From Ardenticatenaceae bacterium (GTDB lineage: Bacteria > Chloroflexota > Anaerolineae > Promineifilales > Promineifilaceae): 64,000 bases of DNA. A model generated the notes under the pieces. The model saw nothing but the letters and a program-made list of their open reading frames with translations, was not told where the DNA came from and did no database searches. Position numbers and translations under genes: made by a program. Every line of letters starts with the position of its first letter. Position 1 is the first letter of the stretch. The stretch is from contig JACKBR010000002.1 of NCBI GenBank assembly GCA_020634495.1, positions 1 to 64,000 on the forward strand. Direction: 5' to 3'. Below, one piece after another: positions 43,499 to 54,230 of the stretch.

Positions 43499-45721
43499 AT
43501 GAAAAAACAAACGATTTTGATAATCGCCCTTTTCCTATTTTTAACCGCCAGCATTACCGCCTCTGCCGCTGCGCCCACGGCTGTTCGCATTCAGGCCGTT
43601 ATTCAAAACAGCCAGCCGCCAGACCCGGCCGTTGGTGGTATTCCCAGCAGCATTTACTACATTTTAGTGGATGAAAACGGCCGTCCCCTCACCGACGTTT
43701 CTATTGAAGAAAGCTCCGTCAACGTGACGCTTGATGGCGTCCCACAGGGGGCGGTTACCTCGACGGTGCCCAATACGCCGCTTTTTGTGGCCATGACGCT
43801 GGACGTGAGCACCAGTATGCAAGCGTATCAACAGGAGATGGTAACGGCCGTTACCCAGGCTATCAACAGCGCGCCAGACACCGCCCGCTTTGGCCTGCTC
43901 ACCTTTGACCACAAAATCTACTCGCCAGAACGCTTTCTGGCTGACCGCCATCTGCTACAAGACGCCTTAAGGAGCATCACAATCCCCGAAGAACGGTACA
44001 CCTGTCTGTATGACGCCGCGAACGAAGCCGTTAAATCGCTCGAACCGATCATTGAAGAATCACCCGCGATTCGCCGCGCTGTTATTTTGTTTACCGATGG
44101 GGCCAACAAGCCTGCACCCAACGCGCCCTGCCTGTACAACACACAGGAAGATGTCAACAACATCATTGAATTTGCCCAAGATCAGCAGGTGGCCATCTAC
44201 ACCATCAGCTTTGGCAACGAAGCCGATATTTCCCTGCTGGAAACGTTAGCACAAGAGACGGGGGGCATTGCGTTTACGGGTGAAGGCTCGATGGAGCAAA
44301 AATTTTCGGAAGTCATGCGCAGCCTCAATAGCCAGCGCGTGGCCCACACCACCCTATTTCCCGAAACATCCGGCGAACACACCTTAACGCTCAACCTGCG
44401 CGTAACGGGCGAAGCCCAAGAAACCAAAGCGATTGAGGCCGGTTCTGTGGTGGTAAAAACGGAGGCCTCTCCTCGGCTGACGGCTACACTTGCACTCGTG
44501 GAACACAGCTATGAGGCGGCAGGGCAACAGATTGTCGTCAGCATCGAAGCCAGCAAAGCGGCTGCCATCGATTGCCTTACGCTGAAGCTGCGCGACATGG
44601 AAACAATGGAAGCCATCGGCAGCCGCCAAATTTGCAAGCCAGAAGAAGGCAGATCGACCCATATTTTGGATGGGTTGCCTCCATTGGTTGACGGCCGTGA
44701 TTACCGCCTGGAAATAGACGCAGAATCTCCACTTTGCCCTCAAGAAGAGCAGGACGGTGAGCGTAATCCTTGTTTTTTACCATTTAAGGTTGACACGACT
44801 GAACCATTCACATTTGACGTTTCTGCACAACCAAATGACCAACAGATTACGGTTAGCCTCAGAAATCTAGACACGGAAATTTTCCCCTGGGTGGAATATA
44901 CAGCAATCTTTGAGCAAGATGGCACTACGCTGGAAACGGTAACGGGCTTTGTACAGGATCCCTCGATGCCATTTGTTATCGCTTATTACCCAGCACAGAC
45001 GGGGGGAAAGGATAGCAACCAGACATCGTACAAAATTCAATTGGACCTGTCAGGCCCGAATGGCCATGCTGGGGCCAGCAAAGACGTAACACTTTTGCCA
45101 CCAGACAAAATCAGCATTTTTGAAAAAGCTGGCACATGGCTAAACCAACGGCCGTTTCTCGCCACCTTCCTCCTTTTTTTGCTGATTGCCTTGCCGCTGC
45201 TGTACTTTGGGCGTAGTTGGCTGGATCAGCAACTGCCCGGTACGCGCTTTTTGTTCAACAAAGGAGTGAACGGCCGTTCCCAAACGCCCGTCAAACCCGT
45301 CACCCAACTGCCAGAGGTAAGCTGGACACCGCCAGCCCCCCAGCCCAAACCCGTACCCGCAGCCATGCCAGCCATGGCCACAATGGCCCTTATTCCACCC
45401 ACGTTGCGTATTTTGCAGGCACCTGAGGAAACGGCCGTAAACATGATTGACGTCACCCCCTTGCCATTCCGCATGGGTCGCGAAGGCTGCCATCTCACCA
45501 TCGGCGATGACCGCACTTCCCGTACCCACGCCACCATCCAGCGCATTGGCCACCAATATTTCATCACCGACATGGGCAGCAGAAACGGCACCTACCTCAA
45601 TGACGAAGCCGAGCCACTTTCACCCAATATGCGCTGGCCCCTGGCCCACGGGGATCGTATTCGCCTGGGCACAACCGTTGAACTGGCTTTTAACCTACCC
45701 GATCCGGCAGAAGGGAAATGA
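43499..45721 (+). CDS. VWA/TM/FHA protein 2
   Basis: 740 aa. Signal peptide (TILIIALFLFLTASITASA). VWA domain about 95-260 with an intact metal-dependent site (TLDVSTSMQ) and LFTDGANKP; Ig-like domains to about 545; membrane helix about 555-575 (TFLLFLLIALPLLYFG); cytoplasmic FHA about 655-735 (FRMGREGC, SRTHATI, GSRNGTYLN). Parallel to the protein at 38816-40807, but with a functional VWA site. It could bridge surface ligands to the phosphorylated motor. Overlaps the motor gene start. Confidence 0.88.
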   Translation: MKKQTILIIALFLFLTASITASAAAPTAVRIQAVIQNSQPPDPAVGGIPSSIYYILVDENGRPLTDVSIEESSVNVTLDGVPQGAVTSTVPNTPLFVAMTLDVSTSMQAYQQEMVTAVTQAINSAPDTARFGLLTFDHKIYSPERFLADRHLLQDALRSITIPEERYTCLYDAANEAVKSLEPIIEESPAIRRAVILFTDGANKPAPNAPCLYNTQEDVNNIIEFAQDQQVAIYTISFGNEADISLLETLAQETGGIAFTGEGSMEQKFSEVMRSLNSQRVAHTTLFPETSGEHTLTLNLRVTGEAQETKAIEAGSVVVKTEASPRLTATLALVEHSYEAAGQQIVVSIEASKAAAIDCLTLKLRDMETMEAIGSRQICKPEEGRSTHILDGLPPLVDGRDYRLEIDAESPLCPQEEQDGERNPCFLPFKVDTTEPFTFDVSAQPNDQQITVSLRNLDTEIFPWVEYTAIFEQDGTTLETVTGFVQDPSMPFVIAYYPAQTGGKDSNQTSYKIQLDLSGPNGHAGASKDVTLLPPDKISIFEKAGTWLNQRPFLATFLLFLLIALPLLYFGRSWLDQQLPGTRFLFNKGVNGRSQTPVKPVTQLPEVSWTPPAPQPKPVPAAMPAMATMALIPPTLRILQAPEETAVNMIDVTPLPFRMGREGCHLTIGDDRTSRTHATIQRIGHQYFITDMGSRNGTYLNDEAEPLSPNMRWPLAHGDRIRLGTTVELAFNLPDPAEGK

Positions 45722-45723
45722 TC

Positions 45724-48700
45724 ATGACCTCCAAACGCACCTTTATCGAACGGCCGCCTCGCATTCAACCGGAGCTGCCCCAACAAACCATTGACATCCC
45801 AAGTCCACCCGACCAGCGCGGCCAGGGCCTGGGTGAACTGATGCACATTGCTCTGCCCCTGCTGATGATCGTTGGCTACATCATGGTTGCCTTCATGGGC
45901 GACGGCAATAGCAACCCGCTGCTGATCATCCCGATGGCCCTTTCTATTGTTGCCTCCACCCTTTTTTCCTGGATCACCTACCGGGAAGAAAAGCAGAAAC
46001 GGGCGGAAGAAGCGGCCGTTTACCAAGAACAGCTCAACGACCTGCGGCGCGACATGACCACGGCTCACGAAGTCCAGCGTCACTTTTACCGACACAACGC
46101 CCCAGACGCCACCGCAACGGTACAAATTGTGTTGGATACGATGCTGCCGCCCAACGGCCGTACCACCGAAACCCGCGCAGGCACTCGCCTCTGGGAACGC
46201 CGCCCCGACGACGACGACTTCGCTACGCTGCGTTTAGGAACCGGTACCCGTCCCTCTACCGTGGTCTACAAAGCACCCCAGGCAGACGGCGTTCCCACCT
46301 GGCTGGGGCAAGAGGCCCAGCGCTTGGCTGACGATTCGCAGTTTGTCAGCCAGATTCCTATTACTGTGCCGCTGCGCCGTCTGCCGGAAAAAGATGAGGA
46401 GGCAACAGATGTCTCCCCGTCTAGTGATGACTTGCCCATTCCCCCGACCATCCATTCGCTGGGCATTGCTGGTGAGGCTACGGCCGTTTACCCATTTGCC
46501 CACGCCCTGATTGCCCAATACACCACTCTGCACTCACCTCACGACGCCCGCCTGTTTGTGCTGGGCAGCCAAAGCCAGCCATGGGAATGGCTCATGGTGC
46601 TGCCCCACGCCGAAGCCGACGACCAGGGAGAGGCACTTTGCTTTTTGGATTTGCTGCCGGAAACGGCCGTTACCACCCACGAGGATGAAACTGGCCTGCC
46701 ACGCTACCTGGAACAGCTGCGCAAACGGCTCACCACCCGTCGCCTGCGCCTGAAAGAAAATGAAAAAGAGGATGCCCAACATGATGAGAACCCGACACGG
46801 CCGTTCCTGCTGCTCGTGGTCGATCTACTGAATGTGGCGGATGGCTCCCCACTTGCCACCCTCGAAGCCGATGCCACACTCGCCATTTTGCAGCAGGCCG
46901 GGACAGAACTCGGTGCGGCCGTCATCTTTTTGGTTCCCCAACGCAGCCAGATTCCGGCACACTGTACGGCCGTTACTGAAGTATACAACAGCCAGGAAAC
47001 TGCCATCTTCCGCTACGCTGAAACCGGCGTCAATACCTTGCGCTACGTTGGCACAGCCGAAATGAGCGCCGACCACCGCCAGCTGCACGCTTTCAGCAAC
47101 GCCATGAGCCGCTGGGACGTGCGTAAAAGCAGCAGTGGCAATCTGACCAAAGTGGCGCCCTTCTTGGAGATGCTGGACGAAGACAGCCTGCAAACATTGC
47201 GTGAAAGCACCCGCCAGAATTGGGCGCGCAGCACCCAGCCGGATCGTATTCAGCCGCTGCGCGTGCGGGTTGGCTACATGGCGGGCAACAAGCCACGTGC
47301 CCTGGTTTTTTCAGCCAAGCGCGATGGCGTCCACGGCATGGTGGCAGGCAGCACCGGCTCCGGCAAATCGGAGCTGCTCATCTCCATGATTGCGGCCCTG
47401 GCGGTCAATTATGATCCCACCATGCTTAACTTTGTGCTGGTCGATTACAAAGGCGGTGGCGCTTTCCAGGAGTTTGCCCAGCTGCCTCACTGCGTCGATG
47501 TCATTACCAATTTGCAGAAAGCCGGTGTTTCGCGCATGTTTACGGCCGTTAACGCCGAAATGAAGCGCCGCCAACAGCTCAATGCCACCACCGACACCAA
47601 AGACATCCTCGAATATCACCGCAAAGGGTACCACCTCACCCATGAGCCTTACCCGTATCTCTTCATCATTATTGATGAATTTGCCGAGATGATTGCTGGC
47701 AACACCCAGTTCAAAAACGAGCTGGATATGATCACCCGGCTGGGTCGTGCCCAGGGCATCTCGCTGCTGCTGGCAGCCCAGCGTCCTACCGGCATCACTG
47801 ATCAGATGCGAGCCAACATCAAGTTCCGCATCTGCCTGCGCGTAGAGACGCCGGGCGAGAGCCGCGAAATGCTGCGCCGCACCGACGCCGCTTTTCTACC
47901 TGGCAACATTCCTGGTCGTGGCTACTTGCAAGTGGGCAATGAAGATATTGACCTGATTCAGGTAACCTACTCTGGCGACAGCTACCGCGATCCGGTAGCC
48001 AACAGCGAGCCAGACATCATCTGGCCGCAGCGCCAGCCCGAACTGCTGCACGACGCTGCCCAGGAGCCCGAACCGCCTAAGCTGTACCAGGCTGTCGTTA
48101 GCCTGGTGCAGGCATTGGCTGAAGAAGCAAGCGTCGCGCCGCAGCGGGCCCCTTGGCCGGATAATCTGTCTCATCCGCAAACGCTTACCGCACCGCTGCC
48201 CACAAGTGAATACCTGGCAAACACCGCACTTCTCACGCATGGACGAGAAGAAGCCGCTGTGACCACCTTAAATCCTTGGCTGCGTGATTGGCTGAACGGC
48301 CGTTCCCAATGGCCTAAACTTGATTGGCGCAGCACCGTCATGCGCCCGGTTGTGGGGCTGGTAGACAATCCGTATGAAGCGCAGCAGCAGCCGCTGGTCG
48401 TTAACCTGCGGCGTGGACACGGTGTGCTGTTCGGTGCGTCTGGCTGGGGCAAAACCGTTCTGCTGCGCTCGCTGGTAGCCAGCCTGGCGGCCACCCATCC
48501 GCCCGACGCGCTTCATATTTACTTGCTGGACCTGGGCGGGCGCAACCTGGCGGCGCTGGACAAACTGCCCCAGGTGGGGGCCGTTATCATGCCCGATGAG
48601 GAAGGATTTGAGGAGCGGGTAGCTTATCTGCTGCGCGAACTGGCTCATCTGGTCGAATCGCGCAAGCTGCTGCTCAATCAGCACGGCGTGGAGGATGTGT

Positions 48701-51700
48701 ACCAGTACAACACGCTCCATCCAACCGAACCGCTGCCTGTTGTTCTGCTGGGCATTGATAATTTTGCCGAATTTATCGAACTGTTTGGCAGCAGCCGGGA
48801 CAACGTATCCACCAATCTGGACGCGCTCACCGCTCTGGCCCGGCAGTGCCGCCCCTACGGAGTACACCTCATGGTCACGACGCGCCTGCCCGGCGATTTG
48901 CCCGGCAAGCTGTCTAGCCTGTTCAGCGAACAGCTAACCCTGCGTCAGCCTGACGCCGCCATCTACCGCGAAATTTTAGGTACGGCCGTTCCCGACATCG
49001 AAGAATTGGAAGGTCGTGGCTTTATAAAAGATGGCAACCAGCCGCTTGCCTTTCAGACTGGGCTGCTGGTTGAACCGGACCCAAGCGCCAGCGGTGTCAA
49101 TGCCGATCTGCAAGCCATCCATCAACTGGCCGAAGCCATGCAGAAAGCGGGTTCTTGGGATGAAACAGGCCCGATGGTGATTGGCGCCCTGCCCAAAACG
49201 GTTTCTTACTTACAAATGATGGGTTTGCAAACTGCCCGTCCCCGCGAAGGCCTGGAAGCCGTTCCTCCCCACCTCAAACTACAGCAAAAAATGGTCGAAA
49301 ACTGGGCGCACAGCCGCGATCCAGAACATGCGGATTGGCTCACCGCAACGCTAGGTATCGTCGCTGGTAACCAGCCGCGCACGCTGCACTTCTCCGCGCC
49401 ACGGGACGGCGTGCATGGCATGATTGCTGGCGGCACCGGCTCCGGCAAGTCGGAAATGCTTATGACGCTGATTGTGGATATGGCGTTTAAACATGACCCG
49501 TCTATTCTCAACTTTGTGCTGGTAGATTACAAAGGGGGCGGCGCGTTTAAACCGTTTGAAAAGCTGCCGCACGTGGTGGATAGCGTCACAAATTTGAATG
49601 GTGCGGCCGTTTCCCGCATGTTTGTAGCCATCAACGCCGAAATGAAGCGCCGCCAGCAGCTTAATGCCGATACCGGCGTTAAAGACATCGTGGATTACCG
49701 TCGCAAAGGTTACCACCTCTCCCAAGCACCTTATCCCCATCTGTTTATCATCATCGACGAATACGCCGAAATGATTGTCGATAAGCCGGAGTTCAAAGAA
49801 GAGCTGGACCGGATCACCCGCGTTGGCCGGTCGCTGGGTATCTCACTTATCCTGGCGTCGCAAAAACCCATTGGCGTCAGCGACCAGATGCGGGCGAATA
49901 TAAAATTCCGTCTTTGCCTGCGCGTGGAGGGGGTAGATACCAGCCGGGAGATGCTGCGCCGCTCAGACGCTGCCTACCTGCCCAACGGGATGCCGGGACG
50001 CGGCTACCTGCAAATTGGCAATGACAATCTGGAGCTGATTCAAGTCGCCTACACCGGGGAAAATGTGTCTACAGAGCAAAACGAAAAAGCGAAGCTGTAC
50101 GCTTTGGCCGTGGACACCGCCCATCACCTGATGACCGACCAACCCAAGCCCCAATGCCCCTGGCCGCCGATGCTGCCAGACGGCCGTTTCGCCACCTTTG
50201 GCCTCACCAGCCCACTCGATTCGCACTACATCCCCGCCGCGTACCATGCCCGCCTGCAGGCAGACAACGCAAATCGCCTATGGCTTAATCCGTCAATTAC
50301 TGCCTGGACAGATGGACAAACAACCTGGCCAAGCGTCGATTGGCAGCAAACCGCCCTGCGTCCCATCATTGGGTTAGTAGATAACCCCCAACAAGCCTGC
50401 CAACTACCACTGACGCTCAATTTGGCGCGGGGCCATCTGGCGCTGCTGGGTGCCTCTGGCATGGGTAAAACGACGGCCCTGCGCACCCTGGTTTACAGTT
50501 TGGCCGCCACCCATTCCCCGGCTGAGCTAAATATAATCATTCTGGATTTGGGCGGGCGGCAGTTACGGCCGTTGCAAGCCTTACCCCACGTTGGCTCCGT
50601 GCTTCTGCCAGATGAAGCCGGTTTTACCGAGCGCGTCCACCAATTAGTGCGCGAGCTCAACCATCTGGTAGAGCAGCGGCAGCGGCAGTTGGGTGACGAT
50701 GGCACGCCGGACCTGTTCCGCTATAACCAACAGGCGAGCCAGCCCCTGCCCGCCGTGCTCATCCTCATCGACAATTACGCCGAATTTCAGGAGCTGTTTG
50801 CCGAAGGAGGCGAAACAGTTGAACAAATGATGAGCGATCTGCAAACGCTGATCCGGCAGGCCCGCACCTACGGCATTCATTTTGTAGTCACCGCCTCAGA
50901 CGCCGGGCACATTCCTGGCAAGCTGTTGAACCTGTTCAGCGAGCGACTGGTGCTGCGGCTGAGCGGCGACGCCGATTATCAAAGCGTGCTGGGGCAGCGG
51001 GTGGCTGAACTGCCTGATGTGCCCGGTCTTGGTTACATCTTGGTAGATGATGTACCGCTGGTCAGCCAGATTGCGCTGCCGCTGCCGGAAACGGCCACAG
51101 CCCCCTCCCTTAAAACCTTGCAAGCAGGGCTGCAAGCTGGCGAGTGGCAGGGCAGTCCGCCGCTTAGTGTGGAGCCGCTGCCGCGTGCCTGCCTCTACCG
51201 TCCGCTGCTGGCCGAGGTGTTTGGGATGGCTGAGGAACGGCCGTTTCTAAACGAACTCGAACGCATTACCGCCCAAAACTGGGCCAATAGCATCGATCCA
51301 GAAAAGGCAGACTGGCTAACGGCGCTGCTGGGCGTCGCCTCTGGCAACCACCCTCGCAGCCTCCACTTTTCCGCCCCGGCCGACGGCGTGCATGGCCTGG
51401 TTGCTGGGGGTACTGGTTCTGGCAAATCGGAGCTGCTCACCACGCTCATCGCTGGCATGGCCGTGCAGTACGATCCCAGCGTATTGAACTTTGTACTGGT
51501 GGATTACAAAGGGGGCGGCGCGTTCAAGCCATTTGAGGAACTGCCTCACTGCGTTGATATTATCACCAATCTGAACCAATCGGCCGTAACCCGCATGTTT
51601 ACGGCCATCAACGCTGAGGTCCGGCGACGCCAGCAGCTCAACGCCGATACCGGCGTTAAGGACATTGTGGATTATCGCCGTCGTGGTTACCACTTGAGCA

Positions 51701-54189
51701 AAGAGCCGTACCCGCATCTGTTCATCATTATTGATGAGTATGCTGAAATGATTGCCGACAACCGGGATTATTTGCAGGAGCTGGAAAGCATTACCCGCGT
51801 GGGCCGGTCGCTGGGCATCTCGCTCATCCTGGCCTCGCAGCGTCCGACGGGTGTGACGGATCAGATGCGTTCAAACATCAAATTTCGCATTTGTCTTCGT
51901 GTGGAAGGTGCCGATGAAAGCCGAGAACTGCTGCGGGTACCGGACGCCGCTTACCTGCCCAATGGAATGCCAGGGCGCGGCTACCTGCAAATTGGCAACG
52001 ATGAACTACACCTGATGCAGGTGGCCTACACGGGCGACAGCTATCCTGAAGCTCAACAGCCGGACGACACAGAAGCGCCCAAGTTGTTCGACGTGATTGT
52101 GCGACAGGCGGCGCGGCTGGCGCAGCAGCCCAATGCCCCCGCCCGGCGGCCCCGCCCCTGGCCCGACTTTTTGCCAGAAGCATTTGGCCTGGCAGATGAG
52201 CGAACAGCGGATTATCTCCAGCATGGAGAAACGGCCGTTCCCACCCCCTTCCAATGCAGTCCCACGCTGGCCGCCTGGCTGCAGCGCGAACGGCCGTCAT
52301 GGCCCCCCGCAACCTGGAATGCCGACACGTTCGCCCCTGTCCTTGGACTGATTGATAATCCGTATCAGGCCTGCCAGCATCCGCTGCGGCTGCACCTGAT
52401 GCGCGACCATCACCTGCTTTTTGGTGGTTCTGGCTTTGGCAAAACCAGCTTTTTGCGGGCTTTGATGGTTGATTTGACCACAACTTACTCGCCAGAAGCG
52501 CTGCACCTTTTTGTGCTGGACCTGGGCGGGCGCAGCTTTGGCAGCCTGCGCCACCTGCCTCACGTGGCTGATGTTATCATGCCCGATGATCTGGCTTACG
52601 AGGAACGACTGACGCGGCTGCTGGAACGGCTCAACCGGGAAATGCAGCGGCGCAAGCAGCTTTTTAGCGACGCTGATGCCCGCGACCTGATACAGTACAA
52701 TCGCCAGCATGGGGAACGGCCGTTGCCGCTCCAGCTCATCCTCATCGACAACTTTGCCGAACTGAAAGAAAACTTCGAGATGCTGGTAGACGAGCAGCTT
52801 GTCCCGCTGCTGCGTCAGGGGCGGCCGTATGGACTGTCATTTGTCATTACAGCCAATACGCCGGGGGCCATTCCGGGCAAACTGCATAATCTGCTCGGGC
52901 AGCGGCTCACCTTTACCTTAGCCGACGCGGGGCATTACCTGGACATCGTTGGTCGCGGCGCACCGCCGCTAGAGCCGATTCCGGGTCGAGGCCTGGTGCG
53001 GGTGGGGAAACGGCCGTTAACCTTCCAGGCAGCCTTGCCGTTTGGCAACCAGGTGCAGGGGGAAGATGCTCAACTGCGCCAGTTGGCTGAAACGTTAAAG
53101 GGAAGCTGGTCGGGGACCACACCAGAACCCATCCACATTTTGCCAAACGAGGTAACGTTGCAATCGGTGCTGGCGCATCTGCCAGAGGTGCCCCCTGGCG
53201 AAATTCGCTTTGTGCTGGGCCTGGACAACGATTTGCAGCCCACCATTGGCAATTTGGAACGATTTGGCCCCCACTTTGGCATTTTGGGGCCGCCGCTTTC
53301 TGGCAAAACAACGGCGCTTACCAACATCGCCTTGTCGCTGGCGGCGCGGCATTCGCCAGATACGCTGGCGCTGGTTTTCATCGATCTCAATCGCAAGTTC
53401 ATCCAGGCTAGCGGCGATAGCGCTCTGTCTGATCTGCCTCACCGGGTGGCAACGTTAACCGATCTGGCCCAGCTGCCGCACCTGGTAGAGCGGGTAAAAG
53501 CACATTGCCAGTTGCTTGCTATGGCAGGAAGCAGTCGTCGGCTTTTTATCCTCATTGAAAATTTTGACGATTTGTGTGAGGAGATCGAGAACGACCGGGA
53601 AGCAGAAGATGCGCTGGATGAGCTGGCGGTGCTGGCCGGGCGGTACGGGGCTGACGGGCTGCACATCATTCTAGCTGGCGCACTGGAAGCGCCCCATCCG
53701 CTGAAGAAGCGGGTGCTGGCCAGTGGCTATGGACTGGGGCTGCGCGACGCCGATTCGCTTACCACGCTGCGAGCCTACACGCGCGGTTTTGCCGATTTGC
53801 CAGCAGGCCGGGGGCATTTGGTAAGCGGCGGCCTACCGACCAAAGTGCAGGTGGCCCAGCCGTTTGCCCTGCCATACGGCCGTATGGTTGGTCTAGATGC
53901 CTGGGTGGGACAAATTCAAAGCCAGTTTGAGGATTTTGAGCCAGAAGATTGGCTAGCTGGGGCAGAAGTGGGGGCAGGGGGGACGGCCGTTTCAACCGGC
54001 CTGCCCAGCGCCAGCAACGGAACAACCGCTGTTGATCAGACAGTGGCTGCCCAGGCCCTGGCGCTGCTCAAAACAGCTATCGCTTACAAAAGCGAAGCGG
54101 ATGGTGTGCCGTTAGCCAGCCTGGGGCTGGATTTGGCTTCTTTGCCAGACGACGATGTTTTGCGCATGGCCGAAACATATTTTGAATAG
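45724..54189 (+). CDS. giant EssC/EccC-like FtsK/SpoIIIE ATPase (T7SS motor), seven ATPase modules
   Basis: 2821 aa (ATG at 45724, GAAGGG seven bases upstream; an ATG at 45718 is also possible). Two membrane helices about 40-85. P-loops near residues 542, 905, 1236, 1577, 1895, 2235 and 2523. Modules 1, 3 and 5 are near-identical SpoIIIE types (GGTGSGKSE, VLVDYKGGGAF, FIIIDE[FY]AEM). Modules 2, 4 and 6 are a second type (GASGxGKT, LDLGGR). Module 7 is a lone divergent one (LGPPLSGKTT). EssC and EccC have three; this gene looks like three copies of a two-module unit plus one. No N-terminal FHA pair as in EssC; FHA domains are on separate proteins. Confidence 0.95.
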   Translation: MTSKRTFIERPPRIQPELPQQTIDIPSPPDQRGQGLGELMHIALPLLMIVGYIMVAFMGDGNSNPLLIIPMALSIVASTLFSWITYREEKQKRAEEAAVYQEQLNDLRRDMTTAHEVQRHFYRHNAPDATATVQIVLDTMLPPNGRTTETRAGTRLWERRPDDDDFATLRLGTGTRPSTVVYKAPQADGVPTWLGQEAQRLADDSQFVSQIPITVPLRRLPEKDEEATDVSPSSDDLPIPPTIHSLGIAGEATAVYPFAHALIAQYTTLHSPHDARLFVLGSQSQPWEWLMVLPHAEADDQGEALCFLDLLPETAVTTHEDETGLPRYLEQLRKRLTTRRLRLKENEKEDAQHDENPTRPFLLLVVDLLNVADGSPLATLEADATLAILQQAGTELGAAVIFLVPQRSQIPAHCTAVTEVYNSQETAIFRYAETGVNTLRYVGTAEMSADHRQLHAFSNAMSRWDVRKSSSGNLTKVAPFLEMLDEDSLQTLRESTRQNWARSTQPDRIQPLRVRVGYMAGNKPRALVFSAKRDGVHGMVAGSTGSGKSELLISMIAALAVNYDPTMLNFVLVDYKGGGAFQEFAQLPHCVDVITNLQKAGVSRMFTAVNAEMKRRQQLNATTDTKDILEYHRKGYHLTHEPYPYLFIIIDEFAEMIAGNTQFKNELDMITRLGRAQGISLLLAAQRPTGITDQMRANIKFRICLRVETPGESREMLRRTDAAFLPGNIPGRGYLQVGNEDIDLIQVTYSGDSYRDPVANSEPDIIWPQRQPELLHDAAQEPEPPKLYQAVVSLVQALAEEASVAPQRAPWPDNLSHPQTLTAPLPTSEYLANTALLTHGREEAAVTTLNPWLRDWLNGRSQWPKLDWRSTVMRPVVGLVDNPYEAQQQPLVVNLRRGHGVLFGASGWGKTVLLRSLVASLAATHPPDALHIYLLDLGGRNLAALDKLPQVGAVIMPDEEGFEERVAYLLRELAHLVESRKLLLNQHGVEDVYQYNTLHPTEPLPVVLLGIDNFAEFIELFGSSRDNVSTNLDALTALARQCRPYGVHLMVTTRLPGDLPGKLSSLFSEQLTLRQPDAAIYREILGTAVPDIEELEGRGFIKDGNQPLAFQTGLLVEPDPSASGVNADLQAIHQLAEAMQKAGSWDETGPMVIGALPKTVSYLQMMGLQTARPREGLEAVPPHLKLQQKMVENWAHSRDPEHADWLTATLGIVAGNQPRTLHFSAPRDGVHGMIAGGTGSGKSEMLMTLIVDMAFKHDPSILNFVLVDYKGGGAFKPFEKLPHVVDSVTNLNGAAVSRMFVAINAEMKRRQQLNADTGVKDIVDYRRKGYHLSQAPYPHLFIIIDEYAEMIVDKPEFKEELDRITRVGRSLGISLILASQKPIGVSDQMRANIKFRLCLRVEGVDTSREMLRRSDAAYLPNGMPGRGYLQIGNDNLELIQVAYTGENVSTEQNEKAKLYALAVDTAHHLMTDQPKPQCPWPPMLPDGRFATFGLTSPLDSHYIPAAYHARLQADNANRLWLNPSITAWTDGQTTWPSVDWQQTALRPIIGLVDNPQQACQLPLTLNLARGHLALLGASGMGKTTALRTLVYSLAATHSPAELNIIILDLGGRQLRPLQALPHVGSVLLPDEAGFTERVHQLVRELNHLVEQRQRQLGDDGTPDLFRYNQQASQPLPAVLILIDNYAEFQELFAEGGETVEQMMSDLQTLIRQARTYGIHFVVTASDAGHIPGKLLNLFSERLVLRLSGDADYQSVLGQRVAELPDVPGLGYILVDDVPLVSQIALPLPETATAPSLKTLQAGLQAGEWQGSPPLSVEPLPRACLYRPLLAEVFGMAEERPFLNELERITAQNWANSIDPEKADWLTALLGVASGNHPRSLHFSAPADGVHGLVAGGTGSGKSELLTTLIAGMAVQYDPSVLNFVLVDYKGGGAFKPFEELPHCVDIITNLNQSAVTRMFTAINAEVRRRQQLNADTGVKDIVDYRRRGYHLSKEPYPHLFIIIDEYAEMIADNRDYLQELESITRVGRSLGISLILASQRPTGVTDQMRSNIKFRICLRVEGADESRELLRVPDAAYLPNGMPGRGYLQIGNDELHLMQVAYTGDSYPEAQQPDDTEAPKLFDVIVRQAARLAQQPNAPARRPRPWPDFLPEAFGLADERTADYLQHGETAVPTPFQCSPTLAAWLQRERPSWPPATWNADTFAPVLGLIDNPYQACQHPLRLHLMRDHHLLFGGSGFGKTSFLRALMVDLTTTYSPEALHLFVLDLGGRSFGSLRHLPHVADVIMPDDLAYEERLTRLLERLNREMQRRKQLFSDADARDLIQYNRQHGERPLPLQLILIDNFAELKENFEMLVDEQLVPLLRQGRPYGLSFVITANTPGAIPGKLHNLLGQRLTFTLADAGHYLDIVGRGAPPLEPIPGRGLVRVGKRPLTFQAALPFGNQVQGEDAQLRQLAETLKGSWSGTTPEPIHILPNEVTLQSVLAHLPEVPPGEIRFVLGLDNDLQPTIGNLERFGPHFGILGPPLSGKTTALTNIALSLAARHSPDTLALVFIDLNRKFIQASGDSALSDLPHRVATLTDLAQLPHLVERVKAHCQLLAMAGSSRRLFILIENFDDLCEEIENDREAEDALDELAVLAGRYGADGLHIILAGALEAPHPLKKRVLASGYGLGLRDADSLTTLRAYTRGFADLPAGRGHLVSGGLPTKVQVAQPFALPYGRMVGLDAWVGQIQSQFEDFEPEDWLAGAEVGAGGTAVSTGLPSASNGTTAVDQTVAAQALALLKTAIAYKSEADGVPLASLGLDLASLPDDDVLRMAETYFE

Positions 54190-54230
54190 GCATGTGATTG
54201 CATAACCCTTTTAATAATGGAGAAACGCAC

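Noticed and set aside
45724..54189. Chromosome-partition FtsK or a conjugative ATPase
   Set aside because: Multiple tandem FtsK/SpoIIIE modules with two N-terminal helices beside WXG100, YukD and pseudokinase genes fit EssC/EccC; no gamma domain or relaxase neighbours here.
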